64,000 nucleotides of DNA from Sipunculus nudus (GCA_026874595.1 CM049322.1:5627900-5691899); one strand, 5' to 3'. Counted from the stretch's first letter, positions 1 to 12,700 are shown. Notes: generated by a model from the sequence alone, not told the origin. Translations and numbers: made by a program.

Positions 1-214
1 ATTGATAAAAATATAAATATTTTTTAATAAGGCTAAGTGAGGGCATTTAAATTAGACTAATTTTTAATAAATGAATATTTTATCTTACATAGATCTTTAA
101 TCTATGCTTTTTTTATTTCATACAATTAAGCAACCAACATGCAGTAATTGATTTATTGTAATACAAATCTGAAGTAATTAAGACTAAAGAAAGTCCTTAT
201 TTTTGCCCCAACAG
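1..214 (+). other. AT-rich sequence ending in a probable 3' splice site
   Basis: AT-rich sequence with no coding frame of its own. It ends in a pyrimidine-rich stretch followed by CAACAG, with AG at 213-214, a good eukaryotic 3' splice acceptor. The long frame that follows is open from 178 but has no ATG until 328, so the first visible codons probably continue from an exon left of the window. Splice-site reading is inference from sequence form. Confidence 0.5.
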
Positions 215-222
215 AAAATGAT

Positions 223-3084
223 GTGCAGCTCAGGCTTGAGGCATCCTTCGTGGCTTCCGGAAGAGGGCGCCGACCAGATCCACCTCAGCTTCCGTGTACA
301 AATGGTTTACTTCTGCAGTTCTATGCTATGAAAGTTGAGTCAGAGGCTACATGGGATACAGTCCAAGAATGGTTGGGGAAAATGTTCCCAAAAATTGAAA
401 GAAAAAGGTTTCGCAAAATTGTTCAAGGCTCTTTAAGGAATGTTGAACAATGTGTAAGTTTTGACGAGCGCCAGGTGTTTTATTCCAAAGAAATTGACTT
501 GCAGTTCATTGGTGAAGAGTGCTCTAAGATAGGCATTACACGTGAGACATTTGCGGACCCTTCACTGTTGGGTGAGCCTGTGGAAAAGATCAGTAATGGA
601 GTCGTGCATGAACTTAGTAAATTTTGTAAAAGCGAAAGTATTGGACTACCAAGTCTATTTTCCTTCCTTCAGATATTATTGACGGATGTAAGCTTTAGTC
701 TGAAGGCATTTAAATCTGCGTCTGAGAAGTTGTCAGATAACTATAAAAAGCTCAGCAGAAATAGTTCCAGGAACACTGATGCTATAGATTTGCTGAAAGA
801 AAACTTTGTATGTCAGTCAACAAAGAAAAAAAGGTCCACATCTCCACTCAGTCGGCCAAAGCCTGTCAAACATCCAAAGCTGTCGCAGTCACAAGTACTT
901 AAGTTACAAGGAGAGATCAGTAATTTAAAAGCATACACTGAAGAACTTGAATTACAAAATTCAGCTTTACAAGAAAAAATCTTTCAGACCACATGTGAAT
1001 TATCAAACAGCCAGTCGATACTGAAGAAATCTGAATCTGAGAACCTGAAATTGAGAGAAAAGCTACAAAGTCAACTGCAGAAGATCTCTGAGAAAGAAAA
1101 TTATTTGAAGAGCATAAAAGAAGAGTGTGCAGCAATGAGGCAGTCAAATTACTACAACAGGCTTAAGAGAAAAGAAAGAAAGCTGAACGAGAAAGAAGCA
1201 ACACTGGAAAAATGTAGTACAGACAGTGATAAATCTATCATTGCTGATCTCAAAAAGCAAATTAAATCACTGCAAACGCTTTTGTCAAATCAGCGTAGTA
1301 TCTGCAATGAAATTACGAAGAACAACAAAGAAACAGAAAAGAGATGCAAAGAAATGAAGTCTAGGCTTTCTGTCATGGAGTCTGAACTGCTTGCCAAGGA
1401 AGACCAGCAGCTAGAAACACGGGGCCCAAAGCGACAATTTTTAGACAATGTCAGAAAATGTGTTATCCAGCTGCAAGGAGAAAATGGTGTTGCTGCAAAG
1501 CACTGTGGTGCAGTTATACAGACTGTAGCCAAATGGCTATTTGATTACGAAGTTGACATTAAGGACCTTCCATCAACCAGTTCTGCCATCAACATGGCTG
1601 ATGAAGGCCATATTCTAGCCAAGTATCAGGTTGCCGAGGCTATGTTAAAGTCTGATCGCTGGGATCTACACTCTGATGGGACTTCAAGAGATCACAAGAA
1701 AATCGTGGGCCAGCAAGTGACAACAGGTAATGGACAATCACTGTCTGCCGGTTTCAGTAGTGTATGTGTGGAAGACACATCTACCTTGCTAGATGTCGCA
1801 ATAAATCTGTTAAGAGATCTGGCGGATTTGCATGCTGAAAACCAAGAGGCCGCTGAGTCAACATTTCAAGAGATGTTACGAAAGATGCATTCGACAATGT
1901 CCGACAGAGCTAGTAAAATGAAAACGTGGAACAGAGAACTGGATAAGTACAGAAAAAACTACCAGTACTCAACAGACAAGCCTGACAATGATCTGCATGC
2001 ATTGCACTGCAATGCTCATTTCCTCTTAGGGTTATCCAATCAATGTGATCAGGTACTAAGCACTGTCGAAAAACAAATGGAAGAACGCCTTGGCCGGAAA
2101 CTGGGAAGGGCAAATCTTGCAAAGTTTGCACATTTCAAGACATCCGAGACCAACAGCAGCAGATTCATAAGGACTGCATGCGACATTCTTGGCCCCAGGG
2201 GAGATGAAAAGAATGGTTGCCGACATGAGTGGGAGGCACACCTGAAGAAACTCAACAAAAAATCTCATGTTACTAGCTTTCGCTCAAATAGATTCAACAA
2301 CTATTTCCAAGGAGCTGCCACCCTGTTCCATCATCATGAAGACATTGTTGAATTTATTACAGAATTTAAGTCAGATGCAAACTTAAAGATCCAGAGTGTA
2401 TTAGCAGATGCACAGTCACCAGATTTGATGGTCCTTGTCCGCATCCTTGGAATTCTGTACTTCAAGATTACTGGACCATACTGGCAGCTCCTAAGAAGTG
2501 AAACCAATTATGCAGAATTTTATGTGTATGTGCAGCGGATGCTTAGCATGTTCCAGGAGTGGGCTGCAGATCCTTCCCCTTTGTTAGATGAACATGCAGA
2601 GCCCCTATTTCCAGAGTTTGCCATTCCCTTGGGAGAAGCCGGTTGCAGCTTATTTGCCATTCAAGCTGACTATGACAATGTGGCTACCATAGCACTTCAA
2701 AAAATTATGAAAGGTCTCATTCAGGTCACAACAAGGCAGCTAAGTGACTTTTTGCCTGAAGGCAAATATGGTCAAAAATCAACTCCTGAGCAGCTTGAAG
2801 GAATGAGACATTCCAAACTGACCAATCTGATTAGTGAATATGTGTTTGGAGATTTGGACTATTACCAGAAGTCTAAAAGGCATACAACCCTCCATCACTA
2901 CAGTACTCTGAACATGCTCAAACGGAATCAAACCATGTCCCATTGGATGAAAACAAAGCCCCTGATGGAACAAGCAAGATTGATGAAGCTGGCCAGAAAA
3001 AAGGGAAGTCTGAGTAGGTTAGCAGATCGTAGAATAGAGCAGGAGGTAGTACAACAAACGCAGAAACGCCTTGAGGAGAACTGA
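223..3084 (+). CDS. Large coiled-coil protein with RNase H/hAT-like transposase-type core (main part; ends at in-frame TGA)
   Basis: One uninterrupted 954-codon frame. Position 223 is GTG; the first ATG in frame is at 328 (codon 36). Since a splice acceptor ends at 214 and codons 1-35 look coding (SGRGRRPDPPQLPC), the true start is probably in an upstream exon. Residues about 1-200 form a helical N-terminal region. Residues about 200-220 are basic and Ser/Pro rich. Residues about 222-395 are heptad-rich coiled coil. Residues 480-720 look like a decayed or domesticated DDE/RNase H-fold core: SDGTS at 484-488, LHCNAHFLLGL at 594-604, and FRSNRFNNYF at 686-695, in the same order as the first Asp, C..H and R-W type blocks of hAT-like transposases. 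Residues 830-953 are helical and basic. I recall similar uncharacterised proteins as common in molluscs and cnidarians, but could not run a search. The TGA at 3082-3084 is followed in the same frame by a further 243 codons, so this is probably the first 80 percent of one protein. Transposon-derived origin is inference. Confidence 0.8.
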   Translation: MQLRLEASFVASGRGRRPDPPQLPCTNGLLLQFYAMKVESEATWDTVQEWLGKMFPKIERKRFRKIVQGSLRNVEQCVSFDERQVFYSKEIDLQFIGEECSKIGITRETFADPSLLGEPVEKISNGVVHELSKFCKSESIGLPSLFSFLQILLTDVSFSLKAFKSASEKLSDNYKKLSRNSSRNTDAIDLLKENFVCQSTKKKRSTSPLSRPKPVKHPKLSQSQVLKLQGEISNLKAYTEELELQNSALQEKIFQTTCELSNSQSILKKSESENLKLREKLQSQLQKISEKENYLKSIKEECAAMRQSNYYNRLKRKERKLNEKEATLEKCSTDSDKSIIADLKKQIKSLQTLLSNQRSICNEITKNNKETEKRCKEMKSRLSVMESELLAKEDQQLETRGPKRQFLDNVRKCVIQLQGENGVAAKHCGAVIQTVAKWLFDYEVDIKDLPSTSSAINMADEGHILAKYQVAEAMLKSDRWDLHSDGTSRDHKKIVGQQVTTGNGQSLSAGFSSVCVEDTSTLLDVAINLLRDLADLHAENQEAAESTFQEMLRKMHSTMSDRASKMKTWNRELDKYRKNYQYSTDKPDNDLHALHCNAHFLLGLSNQCDQVLSTVEKQMEERLGRKLGRANLAKFAHFKTSETNSSRFIRTACDILGPRGDEKNGCRHEWEAHLKKLNKKSHVTSFRSNRFNNYFQGAATLFHHHEDIVEFITEFKSDANLKIQSVLADAQSPDLMVLVRILGILYFKITGPYWQLLRSETNYAEFYVYVQRMLSMFQEWAADPSPLLDEHAEPLFPEFAIPLGEAGCSLFAIQADYDNVATIALQKIMKGLIQVTTRQLSDFLPEGKYGQKSTPEQLEGMRHSKLTNLISEYVFGDLDYYQKSKRHTTLHHYSTLNMLKRNQTMSHWMKTKPLMEQARLMKLARKKGSLSRLADRRIEQEVVQQTQKRLEEN

Positions 3085-3816
3085 ATGATTAAAGAGAAAA
3101 AGCTGGAACGCAGACGGTCCAGGAAAAATAAAGTGGTTGAAGATGTTGTGCAACAGGGAGGGCTTTGCAAAAATTCACGTGATATTAAAAAACTGTTAGA
3201 TGGTAAAACAGAGAAGCAGCAGCTTGAAGCTCTAAAATGCCAGTTCCGTTACCTAAGAGACATCCTGTCAATCCCCACAAAACAAATATTTAAAGACGCC
3301 ACTGTTCAAAACTTGCAAGCTAATTTAGAAACCTTATTACAAGCTTACAAAGACTGTGTGGAAAAAAGTAGACCTTCCCAACATGTAAGTCCAATTCCAA
3401 ATGATGTGAATGACAGCACAGATGAACAAACAAGTGATGATGATGCAGAGGAGCACCCTGAATACCAGCCTGACACTGATAATGGAGAACATGATGATCC
3501 AAACTATGAGTTTGACCACTTCGGGAGTTTCAGCTTTGTCAGGCAAGGCAGTAGTGTTGCGGTGGCATATGATGAAGACATCTTTATTGGCCAGATAGTT
3601 TCTATTGAAAGTGAGAAACAAGGAACCGTTCAATTTTTAGAGCGACTCAGTGGAAATAGGTTTAGATGGCCGGCATGTGATGATCTTGCCACGGTGGACC
3701 AGAAATATGTAGTTGACAGTGATTTCGACATCATTCCACAAGGACGCACTGTAAATGTGCCAACTTTTCCTGCAATATTGAAACAATTTCAGGCATATCA
3801 GGAACGGTTTATGTAA
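3085..3816 (+). CDS. C-terminal part of the same protein, separated by one in-frame TGA
   Basis: This frame starts directly after the TGA at 3082-3084 and lies in the same frame as the preceding 2.86-kb frame. Residues 1-20 continue the basic helical region (EKKLERRRSRKNK). Residues 30-95 are helical. Residues 105-147 are highly acidic (many D/E). Residues 148-243 form a compact domain, VAVAYDEDIFIGQIVSIES then VQFLERLSGNRFRWPACDD, with the alternating hydrophobic pattern of an SH3/Tudor-like barrel. The barrel assignment is inference. An independent gene starting at the ATG of 3085 is unlikely, since that would need a separate promoter inside a coding frame. More likely the TGA is a recent nonsense change (a CGA-to-TGA transition would explain it), a polymorphism or a sequence error. 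It ends with TAA at 3814-3816. Confidence 0.75.
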   Translation: MIKEKKLERRRSRKNKVVEDVVQQGGLCKNSRDIKKLLDGKTEKQQLEALKCQFRYLRDILSIPTKQIFKDATVQNLQANLETLLQAYKDCVEKSRPSQHVSPIPNDVNDSTDEQTSDDDAEEHPEYQPDTDNGEHDDPNYEFDHFGSFSFVRQGSSVAVAYDEDIFIGQIVSIESEKQGTVQFLERLSGNRFRWPACDDLATVDQKYVVDSDFDIIPQGRTVNVPTFPAILKQFQAYQERFM

Positions 3817-4703
3817 GATATTTATCAAGTCAGAGAGACAGTATTTCAGAACTTTTAATACTACCAATTCATGTTATCTTCTTATATAGTTATACCAGAG
3901 AAAATCAATCATTGTTATGTATATAGACATTCGACAACAGGATTTCTTCATGTTCACCTGAGAAATTACGTCCGCCTGCAATTACAAGTGTACAGGTAAA
4001 TAATGCAATTTAAAATTAAAACATGGCAGGTACATCATCTGTTTCATAAAAACTAATTTACACAGCAACCATTTCCACTCAGAACTGTCAAGACAATGTG
4101 CAGTGGATGCACAACCATCATACCGTTTCATGTTAATTTGTGATTTTCTTAATATTTCAATACATTTTCTCTCATATTTAGGAAACATTTATAAATATCC
4201 ATGCAAGTATACTATCAGTTTATAGCCCTGCTCCTAAGGAGTCTATAGACACTTAATTTGTTATGATAGCTCAATTATTTTGAAAGTTATGGCTAAAAAT
4301 GTACATTAAAGTATGACGCGAGCCATTTTTGCGCCGCCTAATTAGTTTTTTTTTAATTTTTATGAGGACATAATTTCATTTAATTTAATATTTGGTATAA
4401 AATGAAAAAAGCATCATCATAAATGATGTAAAGAGGACCTCTGCAGAAAGTTTGAATAGTCTGAGGAGTATATTTTCAGAAATATTAAAATATGAAAATG
4501 GCACTTTGTTCATTTTGTTGTTATTTAGGCTATATTGGCCCAAAAAGGGTCCGTTTCCATTAACTTCAAAGTTCAATAAATTTTGAACCGTTTGAGATAT
4601 TTTGTTGGTTAAAGTATTAATGTTTTTATTACAAACAGGTCTATAAAATGGTATAAGTTAGAACCTCTTTACCCTGGATTAAAATTTTAGCTTGGAATAC
4701 CTA
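3817..4703. other. AT-rich downstream flank, no gene seen
   Basis: AT-rich sequence after the stop codon of the 223-3816 gene, presumably 3' UTR and intergenic DNA. An AATAAA hexamer lies at 4575-4580, and ATTAAA variants occur near 4015 and 4305; none is decisive as the cleavage signal. The last 4 bases join the first satellite I copy inside a short palindrome, CCTAATATTAGG at 4700-4711. No frame here looks coding. Confidence 0.6.
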
Positions 4704-6570
4704 ATATTAGGTAGAAGTGAACTCCTGCAACGGCAAAAAACATACCCCTCAATAGCGAGAAGCAAGCCCTCTACCAACAGGAAGTTAACTTCTAGTAGGA
4801 GCAAATGACTCGTGGTCAAGGACACTATATCGAAACACACTCCTGGATTTCAGTGTAAAACCAATGCTGGTTTCTAGTTTATATTATGTTAAAATTTTCT
4901 TTGGGCATGCTCATCATCAACATTAAAGAGAACAGCTATCCCTCTGTACTGACTGGAAGTTATTTCTTGTACAAGCAAGGGGTACATCCTGCCAATAGCA
5001 AGATTGCAGCTTTCTCCTGACCACACCAACAGAAACAAGTCTATACTCTACAATCAAGAATAAGATATCTATAAAACTAAATTATTCTCTTCAAGAAAAC
5101 ACTGTTTATCCTTTCTAGTCGCAAAATAAAACTCATCCTGATAGTCGTATACATATGAGACTTGTGTATTCTTGCGTACAACAAAGTTCACTTCCAATCT
5201 TTTTTTTTGTCACCAGAACCATTTTCCCGCTTGGGCTCAAAGTTTAACGGTGCTTCATACACAGCATCAATTTTATACTTTCCAGGATCAATTCCTCTCT
5301 ACTAGCCAGAAGTGAACTCCTGCAACGGCAAAAAACAGACACCTCAATAGCGAGAAGCCAGCCCTCTCCCAACAGGAAGTTAACCTCTGTTAAAAGCAAA
5401 GCAAATGACTATTCCAATATCAACAATTTTTCCATATGAGGTAGAAGTGAACTCCTGCAACGGCAAAAAACGACCCCTCAATAGCGAGAAGCAAGCCCTC
5501 TACCAACAGGAAGTTAACTTCTAGTAGGAGCAAATGACTCGTGGTTAAGGACACTATATCGAAACACACTCTTGGATTTCAGTGTAAAACCGATGCTGGT
5601 TTCTAGTTTATATTATGTTAAAATTTTCTTTGGGCATGCTCAAAATGTTCACATTGCATGCTCATCATCAAATTTAAAGAGAACAGCTATCCCTCTGTAC
5701 TGACTGGAAGTTATTTCTTGTACAAGCAAGAGGTACATCCTGCCAATAGCAAGATTGCAGCTTTCTCCTGACCACACCAACAGAAACAAGTCTATACTCT
5801 ACAATCAAGAATAAGATATCTATAAAACTAAATTATTCTCTTCAAGAAAACACTGTTTATCCTTTCTAGTCGCAAAATAAAACTCATCCTGATAGTCGTA
5901 TACATATGAGACTTGTGTATTCTTGCGTACAACAAAGTTCACTTCCAATCTTTTTTTTTGTCACCAGAACCATTTTCCCGCTTGGGCTCAAAGTTTAACG
6001 GTGCTTCATACACAGCATCAATTTTATACTTTCCAGGATCAATTCCTCTCTACTAGCCAGAAGTGAACTCCTGCAACGGCAAAAAACAGACACCTCAATA
6101 GCGAGAAGCCAGCCCTCTCCCAACAGGAAGTTAACCTCTGTTAAAAGCAAAGCAAATGACTATTCCAATATCAACAATTTTTCCATATGAGGTAGAAGTG
6201 AACTCCTGCAACGGCAAAAAACGACCCCTCAATAGCGAGAAGCAAGCCCTCTACCAACAGGAAGTTAACTTCTAGTAGGAGCAAATGACTCGTGGTTAAG
6301 GACACTATATCGAAACACACTCCTGGATTTCAGTGTAAAACCGATGCTGGTTTCTAGTTTATATTATGTTAAAATTTTCTTTGGGCATGCTCAAAATGTT
6401 CACATTGCATGCTCATCATCAAATTTAAAGAGAACAGCTATCCCTCTGTACTGACTGGAAGTTATTTCTTGTACAAGCAAGAGGTACATCCTGCCAATAG
6501 CAAGATTGCAGCTTTCTCCTGACCACACCAACAGAAACAAGTCTATACTCTACAATCAAGAATAAGATAT

Positions 6571-6765
6571 TTATAAAACTAAACTATTCTCTTCAAGGAA
6601 ACACTGTTTAACCCTTCTAGTCGCAAAATAAACCTCATCCTGATAGTCATATACATATGAGACTTCTGTATTCTTGCGTACAACAAAGTTCACTTCCAAT
6701 CTTTTTTTTTTGTCACCAGAACCATTTTCCTGCTTGGGCTCAAAGTTTAACGGTGCTTCATACAC
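6571..6765 (-). pseudogene. Exon-like reading frame in a satellite I unit (open copy)
   Basis: On the minus strand this unit reads VYEAPLNFEPKQENGSGD, a lysine run, then LEVNFVVRKN, VSYVYDYQDEVYFATR and KQCFLEEN before a stop. The frame extends upstream to a TAG as RGIDPGKYKIDA. Composition looks like a real secreted or extracellular protein segment rather than random DNA. In most other copies the frame is broken at the lysine-coding A run (T run on the plus strand), which varies in length or is replaced by a TGTGTT variant. The family is not recognised. It may be the last exon of a gene that became trapped in the satellite. Confidence 0.4.
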
Positions 6766-9700
6766 AGCATCAATTTTATACTTTCCAGGATCAATTCCTC
6801 TCTACTAACCAGATGTGAACTCCTGCAACGGCAAAAAACAGACCCCTCAATAGCGAGAAGCAAGCCCTCTCCCAACAGGAAGTTAACTTCTGTTAAAAGC
6901 AAAGCAAATGACTGTTCCAATATCAACAGTTTTTCCATATTAGGTAGAAGTGAACTCCTGCAACGGCAAAAAACAGACCCCTCAATAGCGAGAAGCAAGC
7001 CCTCTACCAACAGGAAGTTAACTTCTAGTAGGAGCAAATGACTCGTGGTCAAGGACACTATATCGAAACACACTCCTGGATTTCAGTGTAAAACCAATGC
7101 TGGTTTCTAGTTTATATTATGTTAAAATTTTCTTTGGGCATGCTCAAAATGTTCACATTGCATGCTCATCATCAAAATTAAAGAGAACAGCAATCCCTCT
7201 GTACTGACTGGAAGTTATTTATTGTACAAGCAAGAGGTACATCCTGCCAATAGCAAGATTGCAGCTTTCTCCTGACCACACCAACAGAAAAAAGTCTATA
7301 CTTTACAATCAAGAATAAGATATCTATAAAACTAAATTATTCTCTTCAGGAAAACACTGTTTATCCTTTCTAGTCGCAAAATAAACCTCATCCTGATAGT
7401 CGTATACATATGAGACTTGTGTATTCTTGCGTACAACAAAGTTCACTTCCAATCTGTGTTTTGTCACCAGAACTATTTTCCCGCTTGGGCTCAAAGTTTA
7501 ACGGTGCTTCATACACAGCATCAATTTTATACTTTCCAGGATCAATTCCTCTCTACTAGCCAGAAGTGAACTCCTGCAACGGCAAAAAACAGACCCCTCA
7601 ATAGCGAGAAGCCAGCCCTCTCCCAACAGGAAGTTAACCTCTGTTAAAAACAAAGCAAATGACTGTTCCAATATCAACAATTTTTCCATATTAGGTAGAA
7701 GTGAACTCCTGCAACGGCAAAAAACAGACCCCTCAATAGCGAGAAGCAAGCCCTGTACCAACAGGAAGTTAACTTCTAGTAGGAGCAAATGACTCGTGGT
7801 CAAGGACACTATATCGAAACACACTCCTGGATTTCAGTGTAAAACCAATGCTGGTTTCTAGTTTATATTATGTTAAAATTTTCTTTGGGCATGCTCAAAA
7901 TGTTCACATTGCATGCTCATCGTCAAAATTAAAGAGAACAGCTATCCCTCTGTACTGACTGGAAGTTATTTCTTGTACAAGCAAGAGGTACATCCTGCCA
8001 ATAGCAAGATTGCAGCTTTCTCCTAACCACACCAACAGAAACAAGTCTATACTCTACAATCAAGAATAAGATATCTATAAAACTAAATTATTCTCTTCAA
8101 GGAAACACTGTTTAACCTTTCTAGTCGCAAAATAAACCTCATCCTGATAGTCGTATACATATGAGACTTGTGTATTCTTGCGTACAACAAAGTTCACATC
8201 CGATCTTTTTTTTGTCACCAGAACCATTTTCCCGCTTGGGCTCAAAGTTTAACGGTGCTTCATACACAGCATCAATTTTATACTTTCCAGGATCAATTCC
8301 TCTCTACTAACCAGAAGTGAACTCCTGCAACGGCAAAAAACAGACCCCTCAATAGCGAGAAGCCAGCCCTCTCCCAACAGGAAGTTAACCTCTGTTAAAA
8401 GCAAAGCAAATGACTGTTCCAATATCAACAATTTTTCCATATTAGGTAGAAGTGAACTCCTGCAACGGCAAAAAACAGACCCCTCAATAGCGAGAAGCAA
8501 GCCCTCTACCAACAGGAAGTTAACTTCTAGTAGGAGCAAATGACTCGTGGTCAAGGACACTATATCGAAACACACTCCTGGATTTCAGTGTAAAACCAAT
8601 GCTGGTTTCTAGTTTATATTATGTTAAAATTTTCTTTGGGCATGCTCAAAATGTTCACATTCCATGCTCATCATCAAAATTAAAGAGAACAGCAATCCCT
8701 CTGTACTGACTGGAAGTTATTTATTGTACAAGCAAGAGGTACATCCTGCCAATAGCAAGATTGCAGCTTTCTCCTGACCACACCAACAGAAACAAGTCTA
8801 TACTCTACAATCAAGAATAAGATGTTTTTATACTCTACAATCAAGAATAAGATATTTATAAAACTAAACTATTCTCTTCAAGGAAACACTGTTTAACCCT
8901 TCTAGTCGCAAAATAAACCTCATCCTGATAGTCGTATACATATGAGACTTGTGTATTCTTGCGTACAACAGTGTTCACTTCCAATCTGTGTTTTGTCACC
9001 AGAACCATTTTCCCGCTTGGGCTCAAAGTTTAAAGGTGCTTCATACACAGCATCAATTTTATACTTTCCAGGATAAATTCCTCTCCACTAGCCAGAAGTA
9101 AACTCCTGCAACGGCAAAAAACAGACCCCTCAATAGCGAGAAGCCAGCCCTCTCCAAACAGGAAGTTAACTTCTGTTAAAAGCAAAGCAAATGACTGTTC
9201 CAATATCAACAATCTTTCCATATTAGGTAGAAGTGAACTCCTACAACGGCAAAAAAAAAAACAGACCCCTCAATAGCGAGAAGCAAGCCCTCTACCAACA
9301 GGAAGTTAACTTCTAGTAGGAGCAAATGACTCGTGATCAAGGACACTATATCGAAACCACACTCCTGGATTTCAGTGTAAAACCAATGCTGGTTTCTAGT
9401 TTATATTATGTTAAAATTTTCTTTGGGCATGCTCAAAATGTTCACATTACATGCTCATCATCAAGATTAAAGAGAACAGCAATCCCTCTGTACTGACTGG
9501 AAGTTATTTCTTGTACAAGCAAGAGGTACAACCTGCCAATAGCACGATTGCAGCTTTCCCCTGACCACACCAACATAAACCCTTCACAGAAACAAGTCTA
9601 TACTCTACAATCAAGAATAAGATATCTATAAAACTAAATTATTCTCTTCAAGGAAACACTGTTTAACCTTTCTAGTCGCAAAATTAACCTCATCCTGATA

Positions 9701-12700
9701 GTCGTATTCATATGAGACTTCTGTATTCTTGCGTACAACAAAGTTCACTTCCAATCTGTGTTTTGTCACCAGAACCATTTTCCCGCTTGGGCTCAAAGTT
9801 TAATGGTGCTTCATACACAGCATCAATTTTATACTTTCCAGGATCAATTCCTCTCTACTAGCCAGAAGTGAACTCCTGCAATGGCAAAAAACAGACCCCT
9901 CAATAGCGAGAAGCCAGCCCTCTCCCAACAGGAAGTTAACCTCTGTTAAAAGCAAAGCAAATGACTATTCCAATATCAACAATTTTTCCATATTAGGTAG
10001 AAGTGAACTCCTGCAACGGCAAAAAACAGACCCCTCAATAGCGAGAAGCAAGCCCTCTACCAACAGGAAGTTAACTTCTAGTAGGAGCAAATGACTCGTG
10101 GTCAAGGACACTATATCGAAACACACTCCTGGATTTCAGTGTAAAACCAATGCTGGTTTCTAGTTTATGTTATGTTAAAATTTTCTTTGGGCATGCTCAA
10201 AATGTTCACATTGCATGCTCATCATCAAATTTAAAGAGAACAGCAATCCCTCTGTACTGACTGGAAGTTATTTCTTGTACAAGCAAGAGGTACATCCTGC
10301 CAATAGCAAGATTGCAGCTTTCTCCTGACCACACCAACAGAAACAAGTCTATACTCTACAATCAAGAATAAGATATTTATAAAACTAAACTATTCTCTTC
10401 AAGGAAACACTGTTTAACCCTTCTAGTCGCAAATTAAACCTCATCCTGATAGTCGTATACATATGAGACTTCTGTATTCTTGCGTACAACAAAGTTCACT
10501 TCCAATCTTTTTTTTGTCACCAGAACCATTTTCCTGCTTGGGCTCAAAGTTTAACGGTGCTTCATACACAGCATCAATTTTATACTTTCCAGGATCAATT
10601 CCTCTCTACTAACCAGATGTGAACTCCTGCAACGGCAAAAAACAGACCCCTCAATAGCGAGAAGCAAGCCCTCTCCCAACAGGAAGTTAACTTCTGTTAA
10701 AAGCAAAGCAAATGACTGTTCCAATATCAACAGTTTTTCCATATTAGGTAGAAGTGAACTCCTGCAACGGCAAAAAACAGACCCCTCAATAGCGAGAAGC
10801 AAGCCCTCTACCAACAGGTAGAGAACTTCTAGTAGGAGCAAATGACTCGTGGTCAAGGACACTATATCGAAACACACTCCTGGATTTCAGTGTAAAACCA
10901 ATGCTGGTTTCTAGTTTATATTATGTTAAAATTTTCTTTGGGCATGCTCAAAATGTTCACATTGCATGCTCATCATCAAAATTAAAGAACAGCAATCCCT
11001 CTGTACTGACTGGAAGTTATTTATTGTACAAGCAAGAGGTACATCCTGCCAATAGCAAGATTGCAGCTTTCTCCTGACCACACCAACAGAAACAAGTCTA
11101 TACTCTACAATCAAGAATAAGATATCTATAAAACTAAATTATTCTCTTCAGGAAAACACTGTTTATCCTTTCTAGTCGCAAAATAAACCTCATCCTGATA
11201 GTCGTATACATATGAGACTTGTGTATTCTTGCGTACAACAAAGTTCACTTCCAATCTGTGTTTTGTCACCAGAACTATTTTCCCGCTTGGGCTCAAAGTT
11301 TAACGGTGCTTCATGCACAGCAACAATTTTATACTTTCCAGGATCAATTCCTCTCTACTAACCAGATGTGAACTCCTGCAACGGCAAAAAACAGACTCCT
11401 CAATAGCGAGAAGCAAGCCCTCTCCAAACAGGAAGTTACCTTCTGTTAAAAGCAAAGCAAATGACTGTTCCAATATCAACAATTTTTCCATATTAGGTAG
11501 AAGTGAACTCCTGCAACGGCAAAAAACAGACCCCTCAATAGCGAGAAGCAAGCCCTCTCCCAACAGGAAGTTAACTTCTAGTAGGAGCAAATGACTCGTG
11601 GTCAAGGACACTATATCGAAACACACTCCTGGATTTCAGTGTAAAACCAATGCTGGTTTCTAGTTTATATTATGTTAAAATTTTCTTTGGGCATGCTCAA
11701 AATGTTCACATTGCATGCTCATCATCAAAATTAAAGAGAACAGCAATCCCTCTGTACTGACTAGAAGTTATTTATTGTACAAGCAAGAGGTACATCCTGC
11801 CAATAGCAAGTTTGCAGCTTTCTCTTGACCACACCAACAGAAACAAGTCTATACTCTACAATCAAGAATAAGATATCTATAAAACTAAATTATTCTCTTC
11901 AAGGAAACACTGTTTAACCCTTCTAGTCGCAAAATAAACCTCATCCTGATAGTCGTATACATATGAGACTTGTGTATTCTTGCGTACAACAAAGTTCACT
12001 TCCAATCTGTGTTTTGTCACCAGAACTATTTTCCCGCTTGGGCTCAAAGTTTAACGGTGCTTCATCCACAGCATCAATTTTATACTATCCAGGATCAATT
12101 CCTCTCTATTAGCCAGAAGTGAACTTCTGCAACGGCAAAAAAAACAGACCCCTCAATAGCGAGAAGCAAGCCCTCTCCCAACAGGAGGTTAACTTCTGTT
12201 AAAAGCAAAGCAAATGACTGTTCCAATATCAACAATTTTTCCATATTAGGTAGAAGTGAACTCCTGCAACGGCAAAAAAACAGACCCCTCAATAGCGAGA
12301 AGCAAGCCCTCTACCAACAGGAAGTTAACTTCTAGTAGGAGCAAATGACTCGTGGTCAAGGACACTATATCGAAACACACTCCTGGATTTCAGTGTAAAA
12401 CCAATGCTGGTTTCTAGTTTATATTATGTTAAAATTTTCTTTGGGCATGCTCAAAATGTTCACATTGCATGCTCATCATCAAAATTAAAGAGAACAGCAA
12501 TCCCTCTGTACTGACTGGAAGTTATTTATTGTACAAGCAAGAGGTACATCCTGCCAATAGCGAGATTGCAGCTTTCTCCTGACCACACCAACAGAAACAA
12601 GTCTATACTGTACAATCAAGAATAAGATATCTATAAAACTAAATTATTCTCTTCAAGAAAACACTGTTTATCCTTTCTAGTCGCAAAATAAACCTCATCC

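Noticed and set aside
3082-3084. TGA as a selenocysteine codon
   Set aside because: No known selenoprotein motif at this point, the neighbouring residues are ordinary basic helix, and I could not see a SECIS-like structure by eye downstream.
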